Below are positions 8,646 through 17,634 of a stretch of DNA of 64,000 bases, one piece after another. The notes below the pieces were generated by a model, which made no database searches, was not told the origin of the DNA, and worked only from the letters and a program-made list of their open reading frames with translations. This DNA comes from JBPRGH01 sp051418055. GTDB lineage: Bacteria > Bacteroidota > Bacteroidia > Cytophagales > Cyclobacteriaceae. How positions within the stretch are numbered: the first letter of the stretch is position 1; each line of letters starts with the position of its first letter. A program made the translations under genes and the position numbers. Where the stretch lies: NCBI GenBank assembly GCA_051418055.1, contig JBPRGH010000052.1, positions 62,001 through 126,000 of the forward strand. The letters are read 5' to 3'.

Positions 8646-10196
8646 TCATTCCCCATTAATCATCTCTTCTAATTCAGAAATTAACTGATTATCCTTAACG
8701 GGTCTTGAAGCTGAAGCTTTAAATATTTTCCCTTCATTATTGATAAGCACGTATCTTGGAATGGATCCTCTATAACCACCGATTACATCCCACATATCTG
8801 TAATAAACTCTCTGTTAGGACGTACATGATATCCATCCAACTGGTTGTACTTAATACTGTTTCTCCATCTCTCTTCCCATTTGGGTGGGTCAATAGAAAC
8901 ATAAAGGGTGATAATATTTTTATCCCGCATATACTCATAAATAGTATCTTTATGTTTAAAATCTTCGACACATGGATGGCACCAGGTAGCCCATATATCC
9001 AGTAGAATATACTGTCCCTTAAATTCTTCAATAAGATCTGAAAACGTAGTGTAATTAGTTTCTATAACCTGTGCCTTATTATATTCTTTTGAAGATTCAA
9101 TGACATAATTTTCCAGTTTCTCTATATAAGGCTGAAGATTTTCAATATGTGCGGATTCAGGATATCTCCTTTTAAATTCATATACAGCATCTATTAAGGC
9201 TGGGGAATAAAAAAGCTGCCCCGTAAGATATTTGCTAAATTCGTAGAGCCTTAGGCTAAATAATGAATTTTCGTCTATCGATAGAACAGAGTCTGATTCA
9301 AAAAGCATAAAATTTATTCTTTCATCCAGCGACATACCTTCTGGATTAGTTTCATAATTTTTATACTCTTCATTTTCAACTTTTAAAAATAAATACCTTA
9401 CATATCCATTGTAGTCTTTACTATTGGGTGCAGCTTTAATCTCTTTTTGAGATACATTGATCAATTGCTTTAGGAGATTTATCCATTGTTCATTGTAGAT
9501 GGAATAAGAAGCTGAGGGATCTTCTTCAAAAAGCCGTGCCTGATCATATTTTTTGCGAGACATCCCGATTAAAAAAGCCGATGTATAAAAAGCTTTTACC
9601 TCATTTATTAAAAACGCTTTGATCTCCTTGCTCTCATCCGTATATGATTTCTCATTTTGGATATTATTTTCCAGGGCGTTAATCTGATCAACTTCTTTTT
9701 GGATCAAAGAATCCATTACATAAAGTGCATTTTCTGGCTCCTCGAGTGAAGCAAACAGTATTGTATATAAGCCATTATAAGAGCCAGCAGAAATCTGGGC
9801 TGTTCTGATACTATTATTATAAAAGTTATTAACTGATTTGTGGTCACCTTCAAGTAAGCGTGTAGCTGATTTTCTGGAAGTAAAGCGATCTTTTCCTTTT
9901 ATTTTTTCCTGATCAAATTCAAGGTAAATTTCCGAATCTGAATCATAGAAAAATCTATAAATAAGACCAGGATAGATCAAATCCATTGTACCAAAACCTT
10001 CATTTTCAAATTCTATTTTAAAGCTGCCATTTGGTTTTGGCTTCACTGTCAGATATCTGGGTGAATATATTCCATCCAGAGTTGGATAGTAGGAAATTTC
10101 GGATTTCCCATCGTAGTTGTGGATCTTGCCTTTGATGACAACCTGGGCAAATGTGGAGGTGGTTGAAAAGATGAATATTAATAGAAGACTGCGCAT
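8646..10196 (-). CDS. TlpA-like thioredoxin-fold protein, 516 aa
   Basis: Exported protein with signal peptide (residues 1-17, ending STFAQ), an N-terminal beta domain starting VVIKGKIHNYDG, a long helical middle region and a C-terminal thioredoxin fold with IWATWCHPC and cis-proline motif GSIPR. It is a close paralog of the 528-residue gene at 14605: the N-terminal domain, the segment MDSLIQKEVDQIN and the IETNYTT segment before the thioredoxin domain align without large gaps. It lies 10 bases downstream of the split TlpA gene on the same strand, so it may belong to one transcript starting near 13010. Confidence 0.87.
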   Translation of the reverse strand: MRSLLLIFIFSTTSTFAQVVIKGKIHNYDGKSEISYYPTLDGIYSPRYLTVKPKPNGSFKIEFENEGFGTMDLIYPGLIYRFFYDSDSEIYLEFDQEKIKGKDRFTSRKSATRLLEGDHKSVNNFYNNSIRTAQISAGSYNGLYTILFASLEEPENALYVMDSLIQKEVDQINALENNIQNEKSYTDESKEIKAFLINEVKAFYTSAFLIGMSRKKYDQARLFEEDPSASYSIYNEQWINLLKQLINVSQKEIKAAPNSKDYNGYVRYLFLKVENEEYKNYETNPEGMSLDERINFMLFESDSVLSIDENSLFSLRLYEFSKYLTGQLFYSPALIDAVYEFKRRYPESAHIENLQPYIEKLENYVIESSKEYNKAQVIETNYTTFSDLIEEFKGQYILLDIWATWCHPCVEDFKHKDTIYEYMRDKNIITLYVSIDPPKWEERWRNSIKYNQLDGYHVRPNREFITDMWDVIGGYRGSIPRYVLINNEGKIFKASASRPVKDNQLISELEEMINGE

Positions 10197-10206
10197 ACGA
10201 TCATAT

Positions 10207-11004
10207 TTATTTTAGATGCTCCTGAAGACTTGTTAGGTCTCTCAGATCCATATTTACCATCTTACCCTCTTTATAAAGAAACTTTCTTGGAAGGCTTTCA
10301 ACATAAAAAATGCGATTAATAAGATCCTGTTGTTCCTTATTAAGGAAAACATGTGTTCCTGAAAAATTCTTTTTTTCTATAATTCTTTCTGCTTTATCAA
10401 AATCTTCTTTCTTATCAAAATTGATATTCAACAATACAAAACCCTGCGCCTCATATTCTAATGTTAGTTTATTATAGCCGGGGATCGCTTTAACACAAGG
10501 TCCACACCAACTGGCCCATAAATTAACAAGCACGGTTTCATTATTGAGAGATTCTAATGCCGGATCATTAATTATGGATAGTAAACTATCCATTGAAATT
10601 TTGGATAAAAGTACCTGGTCTAATGCTTCTGTATAGCGGCTATTTGGGTATGTATCTTTAAATTTTTTCAGTTGTACAAAAGCAGCTTCATCAGGAGTTT
10701 TTAAATAATCACGGGTAAGAAGTGCAAGTGGATACTCTTTATTAGTTATAGTATAATTTTGCTCTATTGACTGAATCTTCAATGGGTAATCACGCAAACA
10801 ATTGGTTCCTCCGTTACGAATGCATTCAGAAATAAAATACCAGGAAATAAAATAATTATTAAATCTATTAGAGGAGGGGATTAAATTTTCATAGTACCTA
10901 ATACTGTCAATAAATTGATAATCAAAAGGATCAGATGATTTTAGGCCCATGAGCAAATATTTCAGCCTTTCCTCTGCCCATATATAATCTGAATCGGATC
11001 GCAT
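10207..11004 (-). pseudogene. C-terminal half of a frameshifted TlpA-like gene
   Basis: This 265-residue frame has no signal peptide. It begins directly with helical-domain sequence and ends with a thioredoxin fold (NLWASWCGPC, Cys167 and Cys170; cis-proline motif ESLPR). Every complete paralog here has signal peptide and beta domain in the same chain; in this locus they are in the upstream frame ending at 11004. The two frames meet at TAATG after CCAAAAAG, so one base missing from an A-run would explain the split. It could instead be a sequencing error, a true coupled pair, or a -1 frameshift product. The thioredoxin part is undamaged. Confidence 0.7.
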
Positions 11005-11534
11005 TACTTTTTGGTAGGTAGATTCTTTAAAGGTTCTAAGGATAATAAATACTGCTCATAAAGACTATCTATAGCTGGAATGACATTAGTCTTTTTCAAT
11101 GTATTAATCCCTCTACGAAATTTTGTTATTGCACTATTAAATTCCTGCAAATGCTGATTCTCTTTTGCCAGATCACCACTGAAAGTTTTTGTTGCGCTTA
11201 AAGAATCTTTATGAAAGGTAACTTTGACAGCCTTTTCAGGCTCAAGATACAGTAAAATTCGAGGTTGAGGTCGATCAGGGTTATGATAGGTAAGCAATAG
11301 AAATTGAGGGTGTTCAAGGGCGATAGTGTCAGAAAAAAAGCCATCCTTACCAATGCTCACCTCTATCAGCTCTGTATCATCTGTAGTAAAAAACGAATGC
11401 TGAAGAGTAAGGGTGAGTTTACCTTTATTTTGGTAACCAATGATTTTTCCAGTGATTGAACTTTGAGCATAACTGCAATAAGTGAATAAAAAGGCTAAGA
11501 ATAGAACAAATAATTTATAAATATTTAGTATCAT
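11004..11534 (-). pseudogene. N-terminal half of a frameshifted TlpA-like gene
   Basis: This 176-residue frame has a signal peptide (about residues 1-23, ending CSYAQ) and a beta-rich domain beginning SSITGKIIGYQ, followed by the start of a helical region. It stops exactly where the next frame begins. Joined, the two give about 441 residues, the size of the intact neighbours (471-558). It starts 3 bases after the 490-residue TlpA gene, indicating one operon. Alone it would be an exported domain without redox cysteines. Confidence 0.7.
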
Positions 11535-11537
11535 ATT

Positions 11538-13010
11538 TTAATCCTGACTAACAAGTTTCAGTATCTTTTCTTTGGTCTGATGGTTACTCGGCTTTAATTG
11601 ATATCCTGAATAAATTATTTCTCCACTTTTATCAATAAGAAGATAATGTGGGACACCGTTCATATTTAATTCTTCTCTTAATCGTGTACTTTGATCTTTG
11701 TTGAGAAAATAATGATTTCCTTCTAAACCATATCTTTTAATGGTGTTTTTATAAGATGCTTCTTGGGAATCGATACATAGATAGACAAAATCTACATCTT
11801 TAAAATCTTCATGCAATTCTATGGAAAATGGAAATTCCTCTAAGCAAGGCCCGCACCAGGTGGCCCAAACGTCTACATAAATAGCCCGCCCTTTATGCTT
11901 TTTCAGCAAATCAATAAGAAATTTGAAGCCAGATATATTTTCTACGGTATTGAGCTTTATATTTGATGTCATTTCTGCCTCTTCCAACTCAATTTTTACC
12001 TTCTCATATTTTTCAAAAAGCGGCTTATATAAGAATCCAGATGTTAAATTTTGCTTGATAATTTTAATATTATTTTCAAAAGCTGGCAAATTAGCTTCAC
12101 TTAATAAACCATCACAGTATTGTGTGATTGCCACTTCCTTTAATAACTGATCCGTTGTTTCCTCAACTATGGTATGAAAAAATACAGAATCCTTTGCTTG
12201 CTTTTCAAAATCTTTCTCAGCGACAAGTAATCGTATATAACGATAAAGATATTTATTCGTAAAACTGTTAATAAAGTCAGCACTCACTAATGATTCTGTA
12301 ATCGGTTGGTTCGTTTTAAAATAACTATAATATGATAAAGCTACATCCCAATCAATATTCTTTTGCTTTAATGTACTTTTATGAGATGGAGGGTAAGAAG
12401 TCAGATCATGATAGTAATTATTATCCAGATACAACTGAATCCATTTTATAGATTCTTGATTAGAGCTTTGTGAAGATAAAAAATGACTGAAAATTTTATT
12501 TCCTTCAGCACGAAGGCTGTCAGCAAAAAAGCGGAATTGTTCAGGATTTTTATTTTCCTTTGCTTTTGCTTTTAAATCCCAGCTATTGTAGAAAGAACTT
12601 GTAAAGTATTCAGCTTGAAAAGCTTTAATATTATTGTTGGTTTTCCTCCTATCACCTGTAAATGACATACTTTCCAAAAAAGCAACCCTACCTTTTTTAC
12701 CTCCATTAAATTGAATAAATATACTATCATTCGGATGAACAAGAAATAAACAATTGGCCTGATAAACTAGCCATATATCTGTAGGTATAGAGGAATAGAA
12801 CTGGAAATGAAAATTTCCTGCTGTGTCAACATTGGAATAGATCACTTCCTGATCAAAACCTAATCGGTTAATGGCAAGCTTAATTTTTTTAATTGTTGAA
12901 TCAGGATCAATGATTTTGCCGGAAACTAATATATTATTTTCATTCTTTTCCACCTGTGCTTGTCCATAGAAATTGATAAGAATAAGCAATGGGAAAATTA
13001 TTTTAGACAT
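11538..13010 (-). CDS. TlpA-like thioredoxin-fold protein, 490 aa
   Basis: Exported protein with a signal peptide (residues 1-18, ending YGQAQ), N-terminal beta domain beginning LVSGKIIDPDS, long helical middle domain and C-terminal thioredoxin fold with VWATWCGPC and cis-proline motif NGVPH. The histidine after the cis-proline is unusual within this array, where Arg is commonest. It is the first gene of a minus-strand run (13010 down to perhaps 6857) with 3- and 10-base spacings at its upstream end, and is divergent from the gene at 13129. Confidence 0.87.
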   Translation of the reverse strand: MSKIIFPLLILINFYGQAQVEKNENNILVSGKIIDPDSTIKKIKLAINRLGFDQEVIYSNVDTAGNFHFQFYSSIPTDIWLVYQANCLFLVHPNDSIFIQFNGGKKGRVAFLESMSFTGDRRKTNNNIKAFQAEYFTSSFYNSWDLKAKAKENKNPEQFRFFADSLRAEGNKIFSHFLSSQSSNQESIKWIQLYLDNNYYHDLTSYPPSHKSTLKQKNIDWDVALSYYSYFKTNQPITESLVSADFINSFTNKYLYRYIRLLVAEKDFEKQAKDSVFFHTIVEETTDQLLKEVAITQYCDGLLSEANLPAFENNIKIIKQNLTSGFLYKPLFEKYEKVKIELEEAEMTSNIKLNTVENISGFKFLIDLLKKHKGRAIYVDVWATWCGPCLEEFPFSIELHEDFKDVDFVYLCIDSQEASYKNTIKRYGLEGNHYFLNKDQSTRLREELNMNGVPHYLLIDKSGEIIYSGYQLKPSNHQTKEKILKLVSQD

Positions 13011-13128
13011 AAGAGTGGCATGTTTTACTTCAAAAGTTATTATGAATATATGGAAATTACAATTATATTCAGTAATTACTAAGCTTATACAAATAATAAA
13101 GCAGCACCAGCCACTTTAATCTATTATC

Positions 13129-14544
13129 ATGTTAAAATTCATCCTGTTCTTTATAGTACTGTTAATTTCCTTAAGGTCAGAAGCCGCTATTATCAAGGGG
13201 CAGATTAATGATTTTAAGAATAAGAAGGTTATCGCTTTCTATTCCAATTATTTGAGTGCAAATGTTATAAACCATGAATTTAAAACGGATAAAGATGGAA
13301 AATTTGAATTCATAGTCTCTATTGATCATCCTGAAATTGTAACAATTGGATGGAAAGGTGGAGGATTAAAGCTATATATTGAACCTGCGGATACGGTAGA
13401 TTTTATTATAGATTCTCAGGAGAATATTCATTTTAATAATTCTAATGGGAGAAATAATTTCTTCTTTAAGGAGATACAAAAAAACTGGAGCGATAAAGAA
13501 ATGACTAGTTTAATTATAAACTCTGATCCTCGAGCATTTTATGAAAATTTAATAAAAAGAGAGGAAAAAGCTAAAGTTGAGTTGAACGAGCTTGAATTAC
13601 AGTATGAGATTTCCCCTTCTTTTAAAGAATGGATAACAAAATATGTTACAACAAGAAGGTATTATGAGGTAATGCGGTATTTTCGAAATAATAATGAAGC
13701 ATTTAATCAACCTGAATTATTTAATAGTTACTACGATGAGTTTTCCAATCTACTTAAAGATGAAGATTACATAAAGCATAAGAATGTAAAAGATGCTCTT
13801 TCAGATTTTATCTATGCAAAATATTTAATTGAGAAGAAAAAGGCCGGAATTCCATTATCACAAGGTGATTCTAAATTTGTTCCTACTATTTTTAAATTAG
13901 CTAATGAGTCATTGAAAGGTGCTTTTTTAAAGTATTACCGGGCTAATTTACTTCTTGATTTAAGCGATAATACGAATGAATATGTGTATAAGGAACTCGA
14001 TAAGTTTTTACTTGATCATTCGGATGGTCATTTTTCAGACATACTTAGAAAAAGGTTTAAAATTGCTGAAGAGCAAGAGCAGAAATATAGAAGCCTGCAG
14101 GTTTTTAAAGCAGATATATTAGATGCCCAACTTCTAACAGATGAAGGTGATACAATTGCATTTCAAGATGTTATTTTCAATAATGTAGTTTATATTGATT
14201 TTTGGGCCACCTGGTGTAAGCCGTGTTTACGTAAGATACCTGATCTTAATACATTAAATAAAGAAATACAAGTAAGTGATTTGGAAGTAAAAATAGTGAC
14301 GCTATCGGTAGATGATGAGTATAGTAGGTGGAGAAAATTTTTATTAGAAAATGAGGATTCGTTCAAAAACTTTAAAAACTATTACGTTATTAATTCTTTT
14401 GATTCACAAATACTTAATACCTATAATATTAAAGGAATCCCTAGATATTGGATCATTGATTCTGAGTGTAAATTAGTTGATTATAAAGCACCTGATCCTA
14501 CTGATAAAAATTTGCAGCAAACCTTCCGTAACCTTAATAAATAA
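13129..14544 (+). CDS. TlpA-like thioredoxin-fold protein, 471 aa
   Basis: Exported protein with signal peptide (about residues 1-19, ending RSEAA), beta domain starting IIKGQINDFK (close to the short paralog's IIKGQIDNYG), helical middle domain (about 110-320) and thioredoxin fold with FWATWCKPC (Cys363, Cys366) and cis-proline motif KGIPR. Base composition is visibly AT-rich even for this window. Its promoter must lie in the 118-base divergent region it shares with the 490-residue gene. It is convergent with the next paralog. Confidence 0.87.
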   Translation: MLKFILFFIVLLISLRSEAAIIKGQINDFKNKKVIAFYSNYLSANVINHEFKTDKDGKFEFIVSIDHPEIVTIGWKGGGLKLYIEPADTVDFIIDSQENIHFNNSNGRNNFFFKEIQKNWSDKEMTSLIINSDPRAFYENLIKREEKAKVELNELELQYEISPSFKEWITKYVTTRRYYEVMRYFRNNNEAFNQPELFNSYYDEFSNLLKDEDYIKHKNVKDALSDFIYAKYLIEKKKAGIPLSQGDSKFVPTIFKLANESLKGAFLKYYRANLLLDLSDNTNEYVYKELDKFLLDHSDGHFSDILRKRFKIAEEQEQKYRSLQVFKADILDAQLLTDEGDTIAFQDVIFNNVVYIDFWATWCKPCLRKIPDLNTLNKEIQVSDLEVKIVTLSVDDEYSRWRKFLLENEDSFKNFKNYYVINSFDSQILNTYNIKGIPRYWIIDSECKLVDYKAPDPTDKNLQQTFRNLNK

Positions 14545-14604
14545 CAATTACGCTAGGCATAAAGTACTTATTGGAATCTAATCTGATCAGCAATATGATT
14601 TATC

Positions 14605-16191
14605 CTAATCCTGCGAAATTATTAATGAATCAATCTCAGCTATTAATTTATCTCCATCACCGGGTCTGCTAGCGGTGGATTTATATATTTTGCCCTTTTT
14701 ATCTATTAATACATAACGGGGTATGGTTCCTTTCTCTCCGCCGATGGTATTCCAAAGATCATCTTTGAACTCATTGTTGGCACGTATATGATAACCCGCT
14801 AATTCGTTATACCTGATATTTTCGCGCCAGCGATCTTCCCATTGAGGTTTGTCAACGGAAATGTATAGAAGAGTTAACTTGTTATTGCTGATATATGGAT
14901 CAAGGACGGCTTTATTTTTAAATTCTTTAATACAAGGCAGGCACCAGGTGGCCCAGATATCAACCAGCACATTTTGGCCTTTAAACTCCTCAAGCAGATC
15001 TGATAAGGAGGTGTAATTAGTTTCAATGACTTTAGCTTTATTAAAATCTTCAGAAGCTTTCCTTACATATTGCTCCAGCTTTTCGATCTGTGGTTTGAAA
15101 TAATCTAAATGCTTTGATTCAGGATATTTTCTTTGATACTCATATACTGAATTTAATAAGGCAGGAGAATACCAAACTTGATTTTCCAAAAATCTTTTAA
15201 AATGTATAAGTTTTAGAGCGAAAAGTGATTGCTCATTTAATTGTAGTACTGAATCTGATCTAAATAATTGATGATCTATAAACTGATCATGGTCCTCAGG
15301 CTGAGGATATTCATATTCCTTGTATCGATTTTTATTCATTGTATAAAATAAACTTTCAACCAGCTGAACATAATCAGTGCTGCCGGGAATAGGATCAATT
15401 TCTTTTTGAACTTGTTTTGAAAGGTTTTCTATTAAACTTTCCCACTGGCGGTTGTATATCTTCATTTCAGCAAATGGATCTTTTTTCAACAACTTCACCT
15501 GATGCATCCTTTTTTGAAACATTGCATTTAAAAAAATAGCCGCATAAAAAGCCTTAACTTCGTTTTTCAAAAAATCTAATATTTCATTATTAATATTATT
15601 CGCATCAGACTCAGGATCATCATTAGCTATTAGTATATTAATCTGATCAATTTCCCTTTGCATAAGTGAATCCATTAAATACATTACTTTCTGAGGTGAA
15701 TTTTCTCTGATGAGGATCTTTGAATAATAGTTTCCGCCTACTTCACTAACAACTGAATAAGCTGTCCTTATATTTCGATTATAAAATTTATTTATTTGTG
15801 AATAATCACCCTCAATACTAACTGTAGCTAATTGTTTTATTGAGTCGTATATGTAGTACTTTTTAAAGTTTCTGAAGCTGGATGGAAAATTTATTTTGCT
15901 CTGGTCAATTTCAATTGAAATTTTAGTATCCTCATCAATAAAAAATCTGTAACTTATTCCTTTTATGGATATTCTGGCAGTACCATATCCTTCATTTTCA
16001 AAGGAAATTTTGAACCTTCCATTTGAATTAGGCTTGATAGTACGGCCTACTGGACCATATATTCCATCCAGAGTCGGAGTGTACCAGATTAATGTTTCAC
16101 CATCATAGTTGTGGATCTTGCCTTTGATGACTACCTGAGCTTCGCAAAGAGAAAAGGTGGTAAAGAGGGATATTAATATTAACCGGTACAT
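14605..16191 (-). CDS. TlpA-like thioredoxin-fold protein, 528 aa
   Basis: Exported protein with signal peptide (about residues 1-18, ending LCEAQ), N-terminal beta domain VVIKGKIHNYDG, helical middle domain and thioredoxin fold with IWATWCLPC and cis-proline motif GTIPR. It is the nearest paralog of the gene at 8646; the two share long identical stretches, including the first 12 residues of the mature protein. The pair therefore arose by duplication within this locus and was later separated by other family members. It is divergent from the cysteine-less member at 16269, with a 77-base shared promoter region. Confidence 0.87.
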   Translation of the reverse strand: MYRLILISLFTTFSLCEAQVVIKGKIHNYDGETLIWYTPTLDGIYGPVGRTIKPNSNGRFKISFENEGYGTARISIKGISYRFFIDEDTKISIEIDQSKINFPSSFRNFKKYYIYDSIKQLATVSIEGDYSQINKFYNRNIRTAYSVVSEVGGNYYSKILIRENSPQKVMYLMDSLMQREIDQINILIANDDPESDANNINNEILDFLKNEVKAFYAAIFLNAMFQKRMHQVKLLKKDPFAEMKIYNRQWESLIENLSKQVQKEIDPIPGSTDYVQLVESLFYTMNKNRYKEYEYPQPEDHDQFIDHQLFRSDSVLQLNEQSLFALKLIHFKRFLENQVWYSPALLNSVYEYQRKYPESKHLDYFKPQIEKLEQYVRKASEDFNKAKVIETNYTSLSDLLEEFKGQNVLVDIWATWCLPCIKEFKNKAVLDPYISNNKLTLLYISVDKPQWEDRWRENIRYNELAGYHIRANNEFKDDLWNTIGGEKGTIPRYVLIDKKGKIYKSTASRPGDGDKLIAEIDSLIISQD

Positions 16192-16268
16192 TTTAGGAAC
16201 TGCTGATGGATATTAAAGATGAATTTAGTAAATTAAATATTAAAATCCTTATATATTAATTTCCTGAC

Positions 16269-17054
16269 ATGAGAGTTAGTATTATCCTTTATTTTATCCT
16301 TATCCCTACCTTTGGCCGTACTCAGAACCTCTTCAATAGCAAGTCCGATACGCTTCAGCATTTTCAAACCATTTATGTTTCCACAATAGAAAAGGATGGA
16401 GAAGTGAAGATGCCAATGGCGGAAGGGTTTTATGCATTAATATTTGATATAAAAGTGGATCAGTCACAGCTGGACCTTCAGATCAATTCTAATATCTACC
16501 CACCAGTTTTGTACGAAAAGCATAATGGTTATATAACCTTTAATAACCGCCAACAAGGAACATATTATTTAAAAATAAACTATTCAGGCACGGCTAAACC
16601 GGATAATATTTACGGCAGGCTTTATCGTCCTGCCCCATTGATAATAGGAACTCCAATGCCTGCTTTTGAATTTAAGGATATTAATAATAAGATCTATACA
16701 GATGCAGGATTAAAGGGTATGCCTACAATTTTTTTAAAAAGTGCTAATGATGAATATCTGGATTTAATAAAGGAGCTTGTTCAGGAGCTTAATGATCCTG
16801 TGAATACCGTTGTTTTTAGCAGGAAAGCTATACCTGATTTACGCTCTTTAGCTAAAAAATATGCCGAGCCTTTTATTTTTACTGCTAGCCCTATTAGTTT
16901 ACTTGGTGATTGGGTCGAAACAATATCTATGCACAATATACTTATTACTGATAGAGAGGGTAATCTGAAATATAAAAACCGAATTACAAGATCCGATAAA
17001 TATTTTAAGGATCAGTTGAAAAAAGAGCTTTTAGCACTGTTTTCGAGAGAATGA
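16269..17054 (+). CDS. TlpA-like protein lacking the CXXC motif
   Basis: This 261-residue exported protein (signal peptide to about residue 19) has a beta-rich N-terminal half. Its C-terminal half begins LIIGTPMPAFEFKDINNK, the usual entry into an AhpC/TSA or TlpA thioredoxin fold. Where the CXXC should be it reads MPTIFLKSANDEY, with no cysteine, and the expected cis-proline position reads ISMHNILITD. It therefore looks like a redox-inactive member, perhaps a partner or binding protein for the others. The assignment to the fold is moderately sure; the function is unknown. Confidence 0.65.
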   Translation: MRVSIILYFILIPTFGRTQNLFNSKSDTLQHFQTIYVSTIEKDGEVKMPMAEGFYALIFDIKVDQSQLDLQINSNIYPPVLYEKHNGYITFNNRQQGTYYLKINYSGTAKPDNIYGRLYRPAPLIIGTPMPAFEFKDINNKIYTDAGLKGMPTIFLKSANDEYLDLIKELVQELNDPVNTVVFSRKAIPDLRSLAKKYAEPFIFTASPISLLGDWVETISMHNILITDREGNLKYKNRITRSDKYFKDQLKKELLALFSRE

Positions 17055-17091
17055 TAATTTAAAAGTCATTATGGCGAAACTTCCTTCTCAC

Positions 17092-17286
17092 GTCATCCTG
17101 AATTTATTTCAGGATCTGATACCACCGCCTGATGATATGTAAAAGATTTCTTTATAGAACCACAAAAAGAACCTAACCAGCTCATGCTTATAGAGGATTT
17201 TTTCTAATAAAGTTTCTGCTAAAAAATAAGCTTTATTTCCAGCTCTTCACTCCGCGTCATAAGAAGCTGAAATAAATTCAGCTTGG
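17092..17286 (+). repeat. REPIN-like ~200-bp repeat, copy B
   Basis: It starts GTCATCCTGAATTTATTTCAG and ends GAAGCTGAAATAAATTCAGC. The two end hairpins contain CTGAATTTATTTCAG and its exact reverse complement, so the element has 15-base terminal inverted repeats that are themselves near-palindromic. The interior shares ACCACAAAAAGAAC and ACTCCGCGTCATAAG with copies A and C. Orientation is the same as copy A. With copy C it fills most of the gap 17055-17634, which holds no gene. Confidence 0.82.
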
Positions 17287-17343
17287 CAAAATGGAGGGAA
17301 AAGTTATTATTTTAAACTCCTTCTGACTAACAATCTCCTGCCC

Positions 17344-17545
17344 GTCATCCTGAATTTATTTCAGGATCTAAAACCACCGTCTGATGATATATAAAATTTT
17401 CAGCATAGCACCACAAAAAGAACTTAATAACCTTCCGATAAGAGACGATGCAGTTCTAAAACTTCCTATAAAATCTCCTGCTAGAAATTTAGTTTTATTT
17501 CCAGCTCTCACTCCGCGTCTTAAGAAGCTGAAATAAATTCAGCTT
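17344..17545 (+). repeat. REPIN-like ~200-bp repeat, copy C
   Basis: Third long copy, 57 bases after copy B and in the same orientation. Both terminal hairpins are intact. Similarity to copy A continues past the right end (GGATTGGTGAAA against GGTTGGTGAAAT). Internal strings such as TTCAGCATAGCACCACAAAA are closer to copy A than to copy B. The remaining ~90 bases before the mgtE stop show nothing I can identify. Confidence 0.82.
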
Positions 17546-17634
17546 GACCGTGGAGAGGAAGGATTGGTGAAAAATTAAAATAACGACAGCTATAAATACT
17601 GATAAGGCGGCTTAAAAGCGGTAATAAATGTAAA

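Noticed and set aside
8534..8656. Upstream extension of the 558-residue TlpA-like gene (41 extra codons)
   Set aside because: It would place a charged, GC-rich palindrome translation before a perfect signal peptide and would overlap the preceding gene's 3' end.
5996..17054. Idea that the TlpA array is a peptide natural-product (RiPP) cluster
   Set aside because: No precursor peptide, radical SAM, cyclase, protease-transporter or other maturation gene is present.
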